The position numbers and the translations under genes are program-made. The notes beneath the pieces are model-generated. The model saw nothing but the letters and a program-made list of their open reading frames with translations, was not told the origin of the DNA and made no database searches. From Alphaproteobacteria bacterium (GTDB lineage: Bacteria > Pseudomonadota > Alphaproteobacteria > JANQMY01), in the NCBI GenBank assembly GCA_028289425.1, contig JANQPL010000003.1, positions 1-64,000 on the forward strand: a stretch of 64,000 nt of DNA, written 5' to 3'. Position 1 is the first letter of the stretch. Every line of letters begins with the position of its first letter. Below are positions 46,270 to 54,754 of this stretch, one piece after another.

Positions 46270-46717
46270 GTTCGAGAAGCGTGTGTTCGGCCCAATCGCG
46301 ACACCGACCGATTTGGGATTTAAGCGCGCAGATTTAGAAATCTTCGGCATTCGCCACGCATTTGGTTCGTACACTGCTCTGGTTTTTCTCAATAATCCTG
46401 ATGTGGACTCTGGGGGCGCCTCTAAGCGCTCCCGTGGATACGCCGGCACATTTTCGATATTCGGTCACGGTGGTTGCCTTGGCGACGCCGGTCACTGTGA
46501 TGTGGAGAACACCCGCCGCCGGTTTGATGACAGACCGAGCCACCCGCTAACTCCCGGGTTTCGACGACTGATCATTACTAAACCACTGCGAAAGACATGT
46601 CGAAAGTCCGACGATCTGACCATTACAATCGTGGCCTGCAGCGCAACCGATGAAAATGCGGAACAAGCCAAGCGACTCATAGACATTGGTGGCCTTCAGA
46701 TTTCTACTTTTCGCTAA
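46253..46717 (+). CDS. tyrosinase C-terminal domain as a separate protein
   Basis: 154 residues. Its ATG lies 17 bp inside the end of the tyrosinase gene in another frame. A perfect GGAGGT site, five bases before the ATG and within the tyrosinase coding sequence, supports separate translation. YTALVFLNNPDVDSG, GYAGTFSIFGHGGCLGDAGHCDV and HPLTPGFRRLIITKPLR resemble the beta-rich C-terminal domain that follows the catalytic domain in long bacterial tyrosinases. It is probably a partner or caddie subunit that covers or supplies the copper site. A frameshift of a once-fused gene is the other reading. Confidence 0.75.
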   Translation: MPIHHRFEKRVFGPIATPTDLGFKRADLEIFGIRHAFGSYTALVFLNNPDVDSGGASKRSRGYAGTFSIFGHGGCLGDAGHCDVENTRRRFDDRPSHPLTPGFRRLIITKPLRKTCRKSDDLTITIVACSATDENAEQAKRLIDIGGLQISTFR

Positions 46718-46834
46718 CGTTTATCCGCTTCAGACTGGGCAGTCTATTGACGCCTTCGACAGTGCATTTGGGATTGTCGCGGCGACACCTCCAGAAATCT
46801 TACCGAAACATGCAAGCCGCATTGCACGTCCACG

Positions 46835-47308
46835 TTATCCCCTAGATCGCCCCACCACGGCGACCAGCCAAAACACAAATGCACCGGCCATGATCGGCAC
46901 CGCCATGATGGCGGCTGCGGGTGCGATTTCCGGCAACTGATCCGCTGTCGGAATAATCGGCCCAGAGACCGCCAGCGCAGCCGCGAGTGCCGCCACGGCC
47001 GCGCCGAACAGCAGATACGCAAACAGCCCATCCAACCGCAACAGGACCAATAGCCGGTCATAGATCAGCAGCGGGACCAGCACCATGGCCATGAATAAGG
47101 CGGACAGCACACCCGCCACGACGATTGTCTGCGCCAGGGTGGCGTCGCCCGCCATGATCGCATCCGCGACCCCCCGGTCGAAGGCGACAAACAACACGAT
47201 GATGGAGACCACGGCTTTCACCGCATCCATCACCGCCGGCATGAAGGGCACCGCGATTGCGGCGATCGTTACGCCCCACATAATGTAGCCAAGAACCCAA
47301 CGCCCCAT
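46835..47308 (-). CDS. small membrane protein of unknown function
   Basis: 157 residues with four to five hydrophobic helices (IMWGVTIAAIAVPFMPAV, AVVSIIVLFVAF, VVAGVLSALFMAMVLVPLLI, AYLLFGAAVAALAAALAVSG, AIMAVPIMAGAFVFWLVAVV). No family is recognised. It is unlike the protein at 44807 apart from the general membrane character. The last ten residues and stop recur at 45291-45323 on the same strand, on the other side of the tyrosinase genes. Confidence 0.65.
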   Translation of the reverse strand: MGRWVLGYIMWGVTIAAIAVPFMPAVMDAVKAVVSIIVLFVAFDRGVADAIMAGDATLAQTIVVAGVLSALFMAMVLVPLLIYDRLLVLLRLDGLFAYLLFGAAVAALAAALAVSGPIIPTADQLPEIAPAAAIMAVPIMAGAFVFWLVAVVGRSRG

Positions 47309-47492
47309 ATCGACCCCTCACTTGCGGTCCAAGCGGCGCCACACTAACACCGCGTTAACCATACGACCACAATTTGGTAAACTGCTTAAGACAGAGCCCC
47401 GCACCCATGCTAGTCTGTTCCAAAATGAAACAGGGGAACAGGACGCTGCCCACCGCAGCGCCCCTTGAAGAAGAGCAAAAGTGGGGTTTGTT

Positions 47493-47999
47493 ATGCGTAA
47501 TTTGCTCATCGTGGCAGCGATGGCGTTTGCCGTCACTGCCTCTCAAGCGGCAACGACGCCGCTTATCGAAGCTAAAAATGATGTGGCCAAAGTGATCGGC
47601 GCGGCAGCCCCTTGCCGGGGCGGTGACGCCTCAACACGGCGGATGCACATTGTGGCTTTTGACCGCTGGTCCATCCAACTTCGGGCGCAAGATTCCATCC
47701 GAGGCTACGTTACCGACGAGGTCACGTACAAGGCCGATATGCGGCGTCTTTTCGTGGCGAAATATTATCCGCGGTCGGAGCGTCCCAGTGAACCGACCCC
47801 GCATGTGGTGCTGAATTGCAGGCAAGTGAAGTGTTTTTACAAGTTCCGCGAGGGGCTGCGCCCCGGCCAGCGGCGCCAAGAACGGTCTTCCATGAACATC
47901 ACCCTCTGCAGCGGCGAACAGGGCCGGCCCGATCCGGCGCTCACGCAGCGCTTGTCCCTGGCGCTTAACAATCTCATTCAGGTAGCGCGGCTGCGCTAG
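47493..47999 (+). CDS. secreted protein of unknown function
   Basis: 168 residues from ATG 47493; the GTG at 47481 is part of the upstream purine-rich stretch. A signal peptide (NLLIVAAMAFAVTASQAA) covers the first 20 residues. The mature protein has four cysteines (PCRGGD, LNCRQVKCFY, LCSGEQ) that could form two disulfides in the periplasm. I do not recognise the family. Confidence 0.65.
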   Translation: MRNLLIVAAMAFAVTASQAATTPLIEAKNDVAKVIGAAAPCRGGDASTRRMHIVAFDRWSIQLRAQDSIRGYVTDEVTYKADMRRLFVAKYYPRSERPSEPTPHVVLNCRQVKCFYKFREGLRPGQRRQERSSMNITLCSGEQGRPDPALTQRLSLALNNLIQVARLR

Positions 48000-48183
48000 A
48001 AGCTGTCCGCACGCGGCGTAGCCCTGCTAGAGAAACTGTAAGATCTGCTCGTCCGGGACGAGCGGAAAACAACGGATGCTGCTACCCACCAATCCACCCG
48101 GGCCCCCCTTCCGTATAGAGACCAGAAGAGTGGAATAGCTCCGCCTACTTACGGATTGACCCGAAGGTTTCATGGGAGGTTAC

Positions 48184-48822
48184 ATGCGCCGTCGACCTTT
48201 TGCTCCCTTACTGCCCACGCTCGTATTGCTGATGGGATTGTTCGTGCCGATCGGCTCGAGCCAATCCGCGCTTGTTTTTCAGAAGAGCTTTTCGGTGGAC
48301 CTCGATCGCTATATGGGCGTTTGGCACGAATTCGCGCGCACGCCAAACCGTTTCCAAGACAATACACTTCAACGCGACGGCGGCTCTTACGCGGAATGTT
48401 ACAACGCCACCGCGGAGTACACGCGCCTCAATGACCGGCGGTTCCAAATCACCAATCGCTGCTTGCGCGACAGCGCGGCGGGCGAGGTGTTTCGCGAAGA
48501 AATTACGGGCATTGCAAACATCGCCTCGGGCGAAGCCGGCCGCAAATTCAAGATTGCTTTCGGGTCAAGCGGCGCCCGATTGGCGCAGCGTGTGGCCTTG
48601 AATGGCGGTGCCGACTATTGGGTTTATTGCTTGGGCCCTCTCAATGCAGACGGCGTTTATGATTGGGCGGTGACCGGCGGCTCCAAACAGCGCTATGCAT
48701 TCTTCCTCACCCGCAACCCGTTCGTTTCCGAATCGGTTAGACAAGAGATGATCGCCTGTGCGGCCGATCATGGGTTCGATGCGGGCGCTCTGGTCTATAA
48801 ACAGCGCCGACCGTCGGTCTGA
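48184..48822 (+). CDS. lipocalin family protein (Blc-like)
   Basis: 212 residues from ATG 48184, which has GGAGGT five bases upstream; the ATG at 48172 precedes that site and is rejected. An N-terminal hydrophobic segment (PTLVLLMGLFVPIGSSQSA) looks like a signal peptide without a lipobox Cys. The lipocalin signature VDLDRYMGVWHEFARTP is the GxW region, and YWVYCLG followed by YDWAVTGGSKQRYAFFLTRNP fits the last strands of the barrel. Bacterial lipocalins bind lipids or other hydrophobic ligands at the envelope. It is transcribed alone. Confidence 0.88.
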   Translation: MRRRPFAPLLPTLVLLMGLFVPIGSSQSALVFQKSFSVDLDRYMGVWHEFARTPNRFQDNTLQRDGGSYAECYNATAEYTRLNDRRFQITNRCLRDSAAGEVFREEITGIANIASGEAGRKFKIAFGSSGARLAQRVALNGGADYWVYCLGPLNADGVYDWAVTGGSKQRYAFFLTRNPFVSESVRQEMIACAADHGFDAGALVYKQRRPSV

Positions 48823-48934
48823 TCTGTCTTTTTGTTGCGGCGCAACACCTTAAAATTTGTGGTAATAGTGGATCTGTTTCCTATGTTTGGGGAACCGATT
48901 TGCCGTTGAGCGTTACTTTTGAAGGGGGAATCCC

Positions 48935-50044
48935 ATGGACCCAAGACCGTCCCTGATGTCTGACTTGTTTCGCATGTCCGCCAAACTGGTGGTGGGTGGC
49001 ATCATCGTTGTGGCGTTGATTTTCTTCGGCACCATGGCCTTTGTAGGCGGTATTGCCGGGGGAATCGCCGGCGCGGGCGATGGATCGCGCGGCAAAGACC
49101 CGTATGTGACAATCAAGGGCGATGACGAAGCCGAGAAGACGGTCCTGCGGCTCAATTTGGAAGGTCCGATATTGGCGCATCCGCCGCGGGAAGACGGTTC
49201 CTTCTTTTTTGATGACAACGCCACCTATGGCTACGAAATGAAGGAGGATTTGGAGAAGGCGGCCAAATCCGACCAGGTAGATGCCGTGTTGCTTTATGTG
49301 AGCACGCCCGGCGGCACGATCCATGGGTCGCAGGCCATCCATGACGGCATCAAGACGGTTCAGGCGGCGGACAAAAAAGTAATTGTCTATGTGGACAGCA
49401 TTTCGGTTTCCGGCGGAGCGTGGTCCACGGCCGGCGCCGACATGATCTTTGCGGACCGGGGCAGCTTCCTTGCCATGGTCGGCGTGCTGGGGCCGCAATT
49501 GCTCCAATTTGACGACCCTGTGGGCATCAATGTGTTTTTGGGTACGGGCGTCGATACGCGGGGCGGCGTGAAACTCAACTGGATCCATGCGGGCAAGGGC
49601 AAGGATTTCGGCAATCCCTTCCGGGCGGCCGAACAATGGGAACTGGACTTGTGGCAGGCCAACCTTGATCAATCCTACGACATGTTCGTCGACCACATGG
49701 TGACCCACCGCGGTATCGACCGCGCTCTGCTGGTCAATACGCTGGGGGCGGGGATCGTCAGCAACGATCAAGCCGAACAGTATGGCTTTATCGACGGCAC
49801 CAAAACCTACGACGAAGTGGTCGCCCATCTGGCGTCGGAACTGGGCACGGAAGAAGACAAGCTGAAAATCTTGGGCCCGCGCAAAGATTATTCGAGCCCC
49901 TTCGGCCGGCGCCTAAGCGAAGCCTTTGCCGCCGTTGTGCCGCAAGCGGACGCATCGGCAAGGCTTTCTGCTCTGTGTACAGACCTTATGAGCAAGCCCT
50001 TGGTAATCTGGCAGGTGCATCTGCAAAACATGTGCGGGGAGTAG
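48935..50044 (+). CDS. S49-family membrane peptidase (SppA-like)
   Basis: 369 residues with one N-terminal transmembrane helix (VVGGIIVVALIFFGTMAFVGG). The ClpP-like fold begins with TVLRLNLEGPI. VSTPGGTIHGSQAI and VDSISVSGGAWSTAGADMIFAD contain the nucleophile Ser in the usual S49 position. A Lys in the HAGKGKDFGNPF region could be the general base. It probably degrades signal peptides or other membrane peptides on the periplasmic side. GAAGGGGG lies before the start. Dispersed hairpins follow. Confidence 0.88.
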   Translation: MDPRPSLMSDLFRMSAKLVVGGIIVVALIFFGTMAFVGGIAGGIAGAGDGSRGKDPYVTIKGDDEAEKTVLRLNLEGPILAHPPREDGSFFFDDNATYGYEMKEDLEKAAKSDQVDAVLLYVSTPGGTIHGSQAIHDGIKTVQAADKKVIVYVDSISVSGGAWSTAGADMIFADRGSFLAMVGVLGPQLLQFDDPVGINVFLGTGVDTRGGVKLNWIHAGKGKDFGNPFRAAEQWELDLWQANLDQSYDMFVDHMVTHRGIDRALLVNTLGAGIVSNDQAEQYGFIDGTKTYDEVVAHLASELGTEEDKLKILGPRKDYSSPFGRRLSEAFAAVVPQADASARLSALCTDLMSKPLVIWQVHLQNMCGE

Positions 50045-50064
50045 CTGGTCCACCCAGTTGTCAT

Positions 50065-50161
50065 CCCCGTGAAAACGGGGACCCAGTATCCCGTGTCCCA
50101 ATTGCTTTCTCAGGTCTGTCATACCCGTCTCGGATTACTGGATCCTCGCATGCGCGAGGAT
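50065..50161. repeat. pair of short hairpins after the S49 gene
   Basis: CCCCGT/ACGGGG around GAAA at 50065-50080 (frame GTCAT-hairpin-ACCCAGTAT) and ATCCTCGC/GCGAGGAT around ATGC at 50142-50161 (frame TGG-hairpin-AAC). The two are in opposite orientation and fill the 165-bp gap between convergent genes. Confidence 0.7.
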
Positions 50162-50209
50162 AACAGCTAATTGATCGCCCCGTCGTTTAGGCGGTCTTAC
50201 TGCGCACCT

Positions 50210-50911
50210 CTACCGCAGCCAGGCAAACACCCGTTCGACATAGGCAACCCCGTTTGACCGCTGCCATTCGCCATGAGCCATCACCACTCTCTCGGGCTGC
50301 CAGGCGAGGACCCTCTCTAACGCCTGGCGGGCAGGTGCACGGCGCCACCATGACAACCGCCATTCAAGCGGGGCATAGCCCCAAGGCTCCCGGATCTTCC
50401 AAATGCGCGCAATGAAGCGCGCCCACCAGGGCCAATGGGCGCGCAGGAAGTCGTCGGAAAAATTCTCCGACAGATCCGCAAAGATGACAGTGCGCGAGAA
50501 GCGATGAAAGAACACCACTTCATCCATAAAAGACGAGCCATAAAACCGCACCAGATCCATGTCTTGGCGCCATTCTTCAGGCACTGATTGGTCCAACGCC
50601 GCCTCAAAGACGAGATCCTTTCGTTTGGTGATGGTGGATTGGGGGCCCCACAACCTCGCCTCAGGGAAAGCGTGCTGCCATTCGCCCAAGAAAAGGTGGT
50701 GGATCGGATTGGGGCTGACCAAATGACGGACCGGACCCAGGGCCTCGACTTCCGTTCTAAGGCCTTCACTGAGCGCAATGGGCGACCACACCCACAGGTC
50801 GCCAGAGGTCAGACGCACAATGACGCTGCGCGTATTGTAGGGAAAGCCGTAAAAGCTCACATTCCCGCCTTCCGCAAGCCAGGCATTCTCGCCGATGGGT
50901 TCTAAGGGCAT
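50210..50911 (-). CDS. DUF4336 protein, metallo-beta-lactamase-like fold
   Basis: 233 residues; ATG 50911 is chosen because GGGAGG lies just upstream of the GTG at 50920, which is too close to serve. GENAWLAEGGNVSFYGFPYNTRSVIVRL at the start, VSPNPIHHLFLGEW and VFFHRFSRTVIFADLSENF correspond to the DUF4336 family, distantly related to metallo-beta-lactamases. The usual HxHxDH motif is reduced to HH, so hydrolase activity is doubtful. It is divergent from the repair exonuclease gene at 50989, with 77 bp between them. Confidence 0.82.
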   Translation of the reverse strand: MPLEPIGENAWLAEGGNVSFYGFPYNTRSVIVRLTSGDLWVWSPIALSEGLRTEVEALGPVRHLVSPNPIHHLFLGEWQHAFPEARLWGPQSTITKRKDLVFEAALDQSVPEEWRQDMDLVRFYGSSFMDEVVFFHRFSRTVIFADLSENFSDDFLRAHWPWWARFIARIWKIREPWGYAPLEWRLSWWRRAPARQALERVLAWQPERVVMAHGEWQRSNGVAYVERVFAWLR

Positions 50912-50988
50912 GGGCGGCACCTCCCGGGCGAAGAATACGCCATAGGACTTGCGTTGAAAATCGCCACAAGCTTGTTAGATAGTGAAGC

Positions 50989-51999
50989 ATGGTTCACCCG
51001 TCTGAAATCCTGCGGCCGACCGACGCCGGACTTTATTGTCCGCCTGGGGACTTTTATGTGGACCCGGTGCGTGCCGTCGACCGGGCGGTGATCACCCATG
51101 GCCATGGGGATCATGCCCGTGCCGGCCATAGCCATGTGCTGGCGACCCAGGAAACGCTGGCGATCATGGCGGAGCGCTATGGGGAAGACTTCGCAGGCAA
51201 CGTTCAGCCGGCCGCCTTAAACGAAACCATCTCTCACAATGGCGTCGACATCTCGCTGCATCCGGCGGGGCATGTGCTTGGGAGCGCCCAGGCGGCGATC
51301 ACTTACAAGGGCTGCCGCTTGGTGGTGTCGGGCGATTACAAACGCCGCGCGGACGCTACGTGCGCGCGCTTCGAGCCCGTTGCCTGCGATGTGTTCATCA
51401 CCGAAGCCACGTTCGGCTTGCCGGTCTTCCGACATCCGGATGACGCGGACGAGATCGCAAAACTCTTGCAGTCGTTGAAGACGTTTCCCGACCGCCCCCA
51501 TCTGGTGGGGGCCTATGCATTAGGCAAGGCGCAACGGGTGCTGACCCTCATTCGAGCGGCGGGCTATGACGATCCCATTTACTATCACGGCGCGGTTGCC
51601 AAGCTGAATGCGCTATACCAGCGCCACGGCATCGATCTCGGCACGCTGATCCCGGTGGCGGAAGTGGAACCCGAAACCCTCAACGGCAAGATTATCATTG
51701 CGCCCCCTTCTGCCCTGTCGGACCGCTGGTCACGCCGCACGGAAAATCCTGTGACGGCCTTTGCGTCCGGCTGGATGCGGGTGCGCGCCCGGGCACGCCA
51801 ACGGGGCGTGAGCTTGCCGCTCATCATCTCCGATCACGCGGACTGGGACGAACTCACCACCACCATCGAAGAACTGCACCCGGAAGAAGTGTGGGTAACC
51901 CACGGCCGCGAAGACGCGCTGGTGCATTGGGCCCATTCGAAGGGCATGAACGCCCAACCATTGTCGATCGTCGGCTATGACGACGACGCGGATGAGTGA
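50989..51999 (+). CDS. ligase-associated DNA damage response exonuclease
   Basis: 336 residues of the metallo-beta-lactamase / beta-CASP type. The metal site begins THGHGDHARAGH and continues with HPAGHVLGSAQ and VVSGDYKRRAD; SDHADWDEL and WVTHGRED close the C-terminal metal ligands. The opening SEILRPTDAGLYCPPGDFYVDP is typical of the repair-set exonuclease. It works with the ATP-dependent ligase gene that starts right after its stop codon, and with the helicase and PdeM encoded 17 kb away. Confidence 0.92.
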   Translation: MVHPSEILRPTDAGLYCPPGDFYVDPVRAVDRAVITHGHGDHARAGHSHVLATQETLAIMAERYGEDFAGNVQPAALNETISHNGVDISLHPAGHVLGSAQAAITYKGCRLVVSGDYKRRADATCARFEPVACDVFITEATFGLPVFRHPDDADEIAKLLQSLKTFPDRPHLVGAYALGKAQRVLTLIRAAGYDDPIYYHGAVAKLNALYQRHGIDLGTLIPVAEVEPETLNGKIIIAPPSALSDRWSRRTENPVTAFASGWMRVRARARQRGVSLPLIISDHADWDELTTTIEELHPEEVWVTHGREDALVHWAHSKGMNAQPLSIVGYDDDADE

Positions 52000-52007
52000 G
52001 CGGGGCC

Positions 52008-53591
52008 ATGAAACGGTTCGCGTTGCTGCTCGATCAATTGGCCTATGAAAGCCAGCGCAATGAGAAGATCCGCTTGCTGACTACCCATTTTCAAGAGGTG
52101 CCGGACCCGGACCGGGGCTATGCGCTGGCGGCGCTGACCGGCACACTCGACATTGCGCATGCAAAGCCGGCCTTGCTGCGCGGCCTCATCGAAGAGCGTG
52201 TGGACCCGGTGCTGTTCCGCATGTCCTATGATTATGTGGGCGACATGGCGGAAACCATTTCGCTGCTGTGGCCCGACGGCGACGGCGACGATGCGGGCCT
52301 TTCCCTATCTGAAATGATCACTGCCCTCAACGCCACATCGAAGGCCCACATGCCGGCGCGCATCGCCAATTGGCTGAGCGCCCTGGATACGACGGGCCGA
52401 TGGGCCTTGATCAAACTGATGACCGGGGGCTTGCGCATCGGCGTGTCCGCGCGCTTGGCCAAAACCGCCGTGGCGAAGCTCGGCGCGCTCAAAATCAACG
52501 ACATCGAAGAGGTGTGGACGGGCCTTGAACCACCCTACGAAAGCCTGTTTGCCTGGGCCGAGGGCGCCGGCGCCAAGCCGGCCATCGACCGAGCGGCCCC
52601 CTTCCGTCCCGTCATGCTGGCGCACCCGCTGGATGAGAAGGACCAGGAAAAACTTGAGGCAAGCGACTTTCTGGCCGAGTGGAAATGGGACGGTATTCGC
52701 GTGCAGGCCGCCGGCGACGGGGATACGAAGCGGCTTTACAGCCGAACAGGCGAAGACATTTCCCACAGTTTCCCGGATGTGCTGGACGCGATCCAATTTG
52801 AGGGCGCCATTGACGGCGAACTTTTGATCGTCCGTGAGGGAACGGTAGCCCCCTTCGCCGATCTTCAAAAACGCTTGAACCGGAAACGCGTCACCGGGGC
52901 CCTCATGGAAAGCCACCCTGCGGGGATCATCGCCTATGATTTGCTGCTGGACGGCGCCCACGATCTGCGCCCCCTGCCCTTCGAAGAACGCCGGCGGCGT
53001 CTTGAAGGCTGGTATCAGCGCAATGCCTCCGACCGGTTCATGCTCTCCACTTTGGTGCCGTTCGACACCTGGGACGATCTGGCCGCCCAGCGGACGGCGC
53101 CCGCCGATACCGGCATCGAAGGCCTGATGCTCAAGCGCCGCGATAGTATTTACGAGCCGGGCCGTCCCAAGGGGCCGTGGTTCAAATGGAAGCGCGATCC
53201 CTATCTCATCGACGCGGTGCTGATGCGCGCCCAGCGCGGCCATGGCAAACGGTCGTCTTATTATTCAGACTATACTTTCGGCGTTTGGGATGACGGGGTG
53301 CTGGTGCCCGTGGGCAAGGCCTATTTCGGGTTTACCGACGAGGAACTCAAAAAGATCGACAAGTTCGTCCGGGAGCGGACGGTCGACCGCTATGGTCCCG
53401 TGCGCGAGGTGGTGCACGAGCCCGATGACGGCCTGGTGTTGGAGGTGGCGTTTGAGGGGCTCAACGAGTCGACACGCCACAAATCAGGTGTGGCCATGCG
53501 CTTTCCGCGCATCAGCCAATTGCGCTGGGACAAACCACCCCACGAAGCCGACACCATTGAAACGCTGCGGGCGCTACTGCCGAAATCGTAG
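52008..53591 (+). CDS. ATP-dependent DNA ligase (ligase-associated repair set)
   Basis: 527 residues. I prefer ATG 52008 with GAGCGGGG upstream; a GTG at 51996 overlapping the exonuclease stop is an alternative. The N-terminal helical domain (1-200) precedes the nucleotidyltransferase motif EWKWDGIR, whose Lys226 takes the AMP. DGELLIV is motif III, GIEGLMLKRRD motif IV, and WFKWKRDP motif V. An OB-fold domain ends the protein near PRISQLRWDKP. It seals nicks in repair, distinct from the NAD-dependent replicative ligase expected elsewhere. Confidence 0.93.
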   Translation: MKRFALLLDQLAYESQRNEKIRLLTTHFQEVPDPDRGYALAALTGTLDIAHAKPALLRGLIEERVDPVLFRMSYDYVGDMAETISLLWPDGDGDDAGLSLSEMITALNATSKAHMPARIANWLSALDTTGRWALIKLMTGGLRIGVSARLAKTAVAKLGALKINDIEEVWTGLEPPYESLFAWAEGAGAKPAIDRAAPFRPVMLAHPLDEKDQEKLEASDFLAEWKWDGIRVQAAGDGDTKRLYSRTGEDISHSFPDVLDAIQFEGAIDGELLIVREGTVAPFADLQKRLNRKRVTGALMESHPAGIIAYDLLLDGAHDLRPLPFEERRRRLEGWYQRNASDRFMLSTLVPFDTWDDLAAQRTAPADTGIEGLMLKRRDSIYEPGRPKGPWFKWKRDPYLIDAVLMRAQRGHGKRSSYYSDYTFGVWDDGVLVPVGKAYFGFTDEELKKIDKFVRERTVDRYGPVREVVHEPDDGLVLEVAFEGLNESTRHKSGVAMRFPRISQLRWDKPPHEADTIETLRALLPKS

Positions 53592-53601
53592 CAGTTCTGT
53601 C

Positions 53602-53694
53602 GTCATTGCGAGCGGAGCGAAGCAATCCAGGAGTCACTTGTCATGAGCCAACAGCCCTGGATCGCCGCGCCCGCTTACGCGGGCTCGCGATGAC
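53602..53694. repeat. GTCATTGCGAG / CTCGCGATGAC inverted repeat, copy 2
   Basis: The termini GTCATTGCGAGC and GCTCGCGATGAC are inverted repeats, and the inner AAGCAATCCAGG pairs in part with CCCTGGATCGCC. It is shorter than the copy at 21091-21232. It occupies the gap between the ligase gene and the convergent UGA-containing redox gene. Confidence 0.8.
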
Positions 53695-53722
53695 GTAGAA
53701 AATGCCGCCGAGTCAACCGAAC

Positions 53723-54754
53723 CTATTTCTCCGGCAGCGGATGATACCATTCGTTGCCGGCTTCGGCCCATTCCCCCGCCATTTTGAAGAATTCTTCGCC
53801 CATGGGGTCGATGTCGCGCATGGGCATGGAGCCGCGGCGAATGGTGAAGTCGTGGGGGGCAAGCTCGCCCGCGCGCTCGAAGTGGCGCTTCGCCGCCTCG
53901 GCCTTGCTTTGCGTCCACAGATATTGCGCCATGGCAAATTCAGCACGCGCTTCTTGGTGTTCCGCGGTGGGCAGGGATTGCAGCTCACGGACGCGCCCTA
54001 GTGGAAACGGCACCTCGCCGCCCTTTACCCATTTGCGCAAAGCGCCTTTGTGCACGTCCGCATCCAAGCCCGTCACTTCCTGCCAGGTATTGTCCCCGTA
54101 GGCCACATCATTAGGCCGGACGATTTTGCCCTCCTCATCGATCCACAAAATCGTCGGTACATTGACCATATTATAGAGATCCGCCACCACATGCTTGGTG
54201 TCGATCAGGCTGGGGTGTGTGGGCTTTGCCACCTCGATCCAGGGGCGTGCGGCATCCGCATCTTTGTCCAGCGCCACCGTGACGGGCAGGAAACCGTCGT
54301 CTTTCAGTTCTTCGTAAAGGGCCTGCCAACCTGGCAGGTCATTGCGGCATCCTCACCAACTGGCATAGGCGGCCAGCAAAATTTTCTTGCCGCGATAGTC
54401 CGACAGGCTGTGCAGATTGCCGTCCAGATCCGGTAGCGTGAAATCAGGCGCATCGAGAGACTGGAGCGCACCGCCCCGGTCGCGCGCGGCTGCCCCAAGG
54501 CTGATGGCCCTTTCCGCCTGGTCGATCACCAAGGGCCGGCTCATGAGTTTGGCGAACGCCGCAAGATCGACGGCGCCGTCGGCGGCCACCGCCGCGCCCG
54601 CCGGAACGCAGACCTCGCCTTTGCAGAAGCCTTCCGGCTTCACGTCCCAACCCGTCGCCTGATGAAGCGCGGTGGGGCTGAGTGTCGGCGCGGCGCCGTC
54701 ATCCACCTCCACTTGGGCAATGGTGTCTTGATCGATGAAAGTATAGGCGGTCAT
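53723..54754 (-). CDS. thioredoxin-fold selenoprotein candidate with in-frame UGA
   Basis: A single frame of 344 codons from ATG 54754 to a stop at 53723, interrupted only by TGA at 54355-54353 (residue 134). Around it the frame reads LLAAYASW-UGA-GCRNDLPGW, so UGA occupies the first Cys position of a thioredoxin-like active site, with Cys136 as partner. The downstream VNVPTILWIDEEG supplies the cis-Pro of the fold. Two further cysteines (C44, C49) lie in the N-terminal FCKGEVCVP. The C-terminal region (about 260-343) is helical and TPR-like. No signal peptide is seen, so it is likely a cytoplasmic peroxidase or disulfide reductase. A point mutation giving a pseudogene is the other possibility. 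Confidence 0.8.
54322..54338 (-). promoter_or_regulatory. candidate bacterial SECIS hairpin
   Basis: On the minus strand CCTGCCA pairs perfectly with TGGCAGG around the loop GGT. The stem begins 14 nt after the UGA and the loop 21 nt after it. A short stem with a loop starting in G at about 16-37 nt from the UGA is the known form of bacterial selenocysteine insertion elements, and GG-U loops bind SelB. Confidence 0.75.

Noticed and set aside
52305-53243. 312-residue minus-strand frame in the ligase gene
   Set aside because: The ligase motifs are intact on the plus strand, and the opposite frame has no supporting signal.
53723-54754. Reading the UGA gene as two separate genes or a frameshift
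   Set aside because: The second part has no good start (the first ATG at 54277 is deep in the thioredoxin fold), and both parts are in the same frame, so no base is gained or lost. A point mutation to a stop remains possible but does not explain the hairpin.
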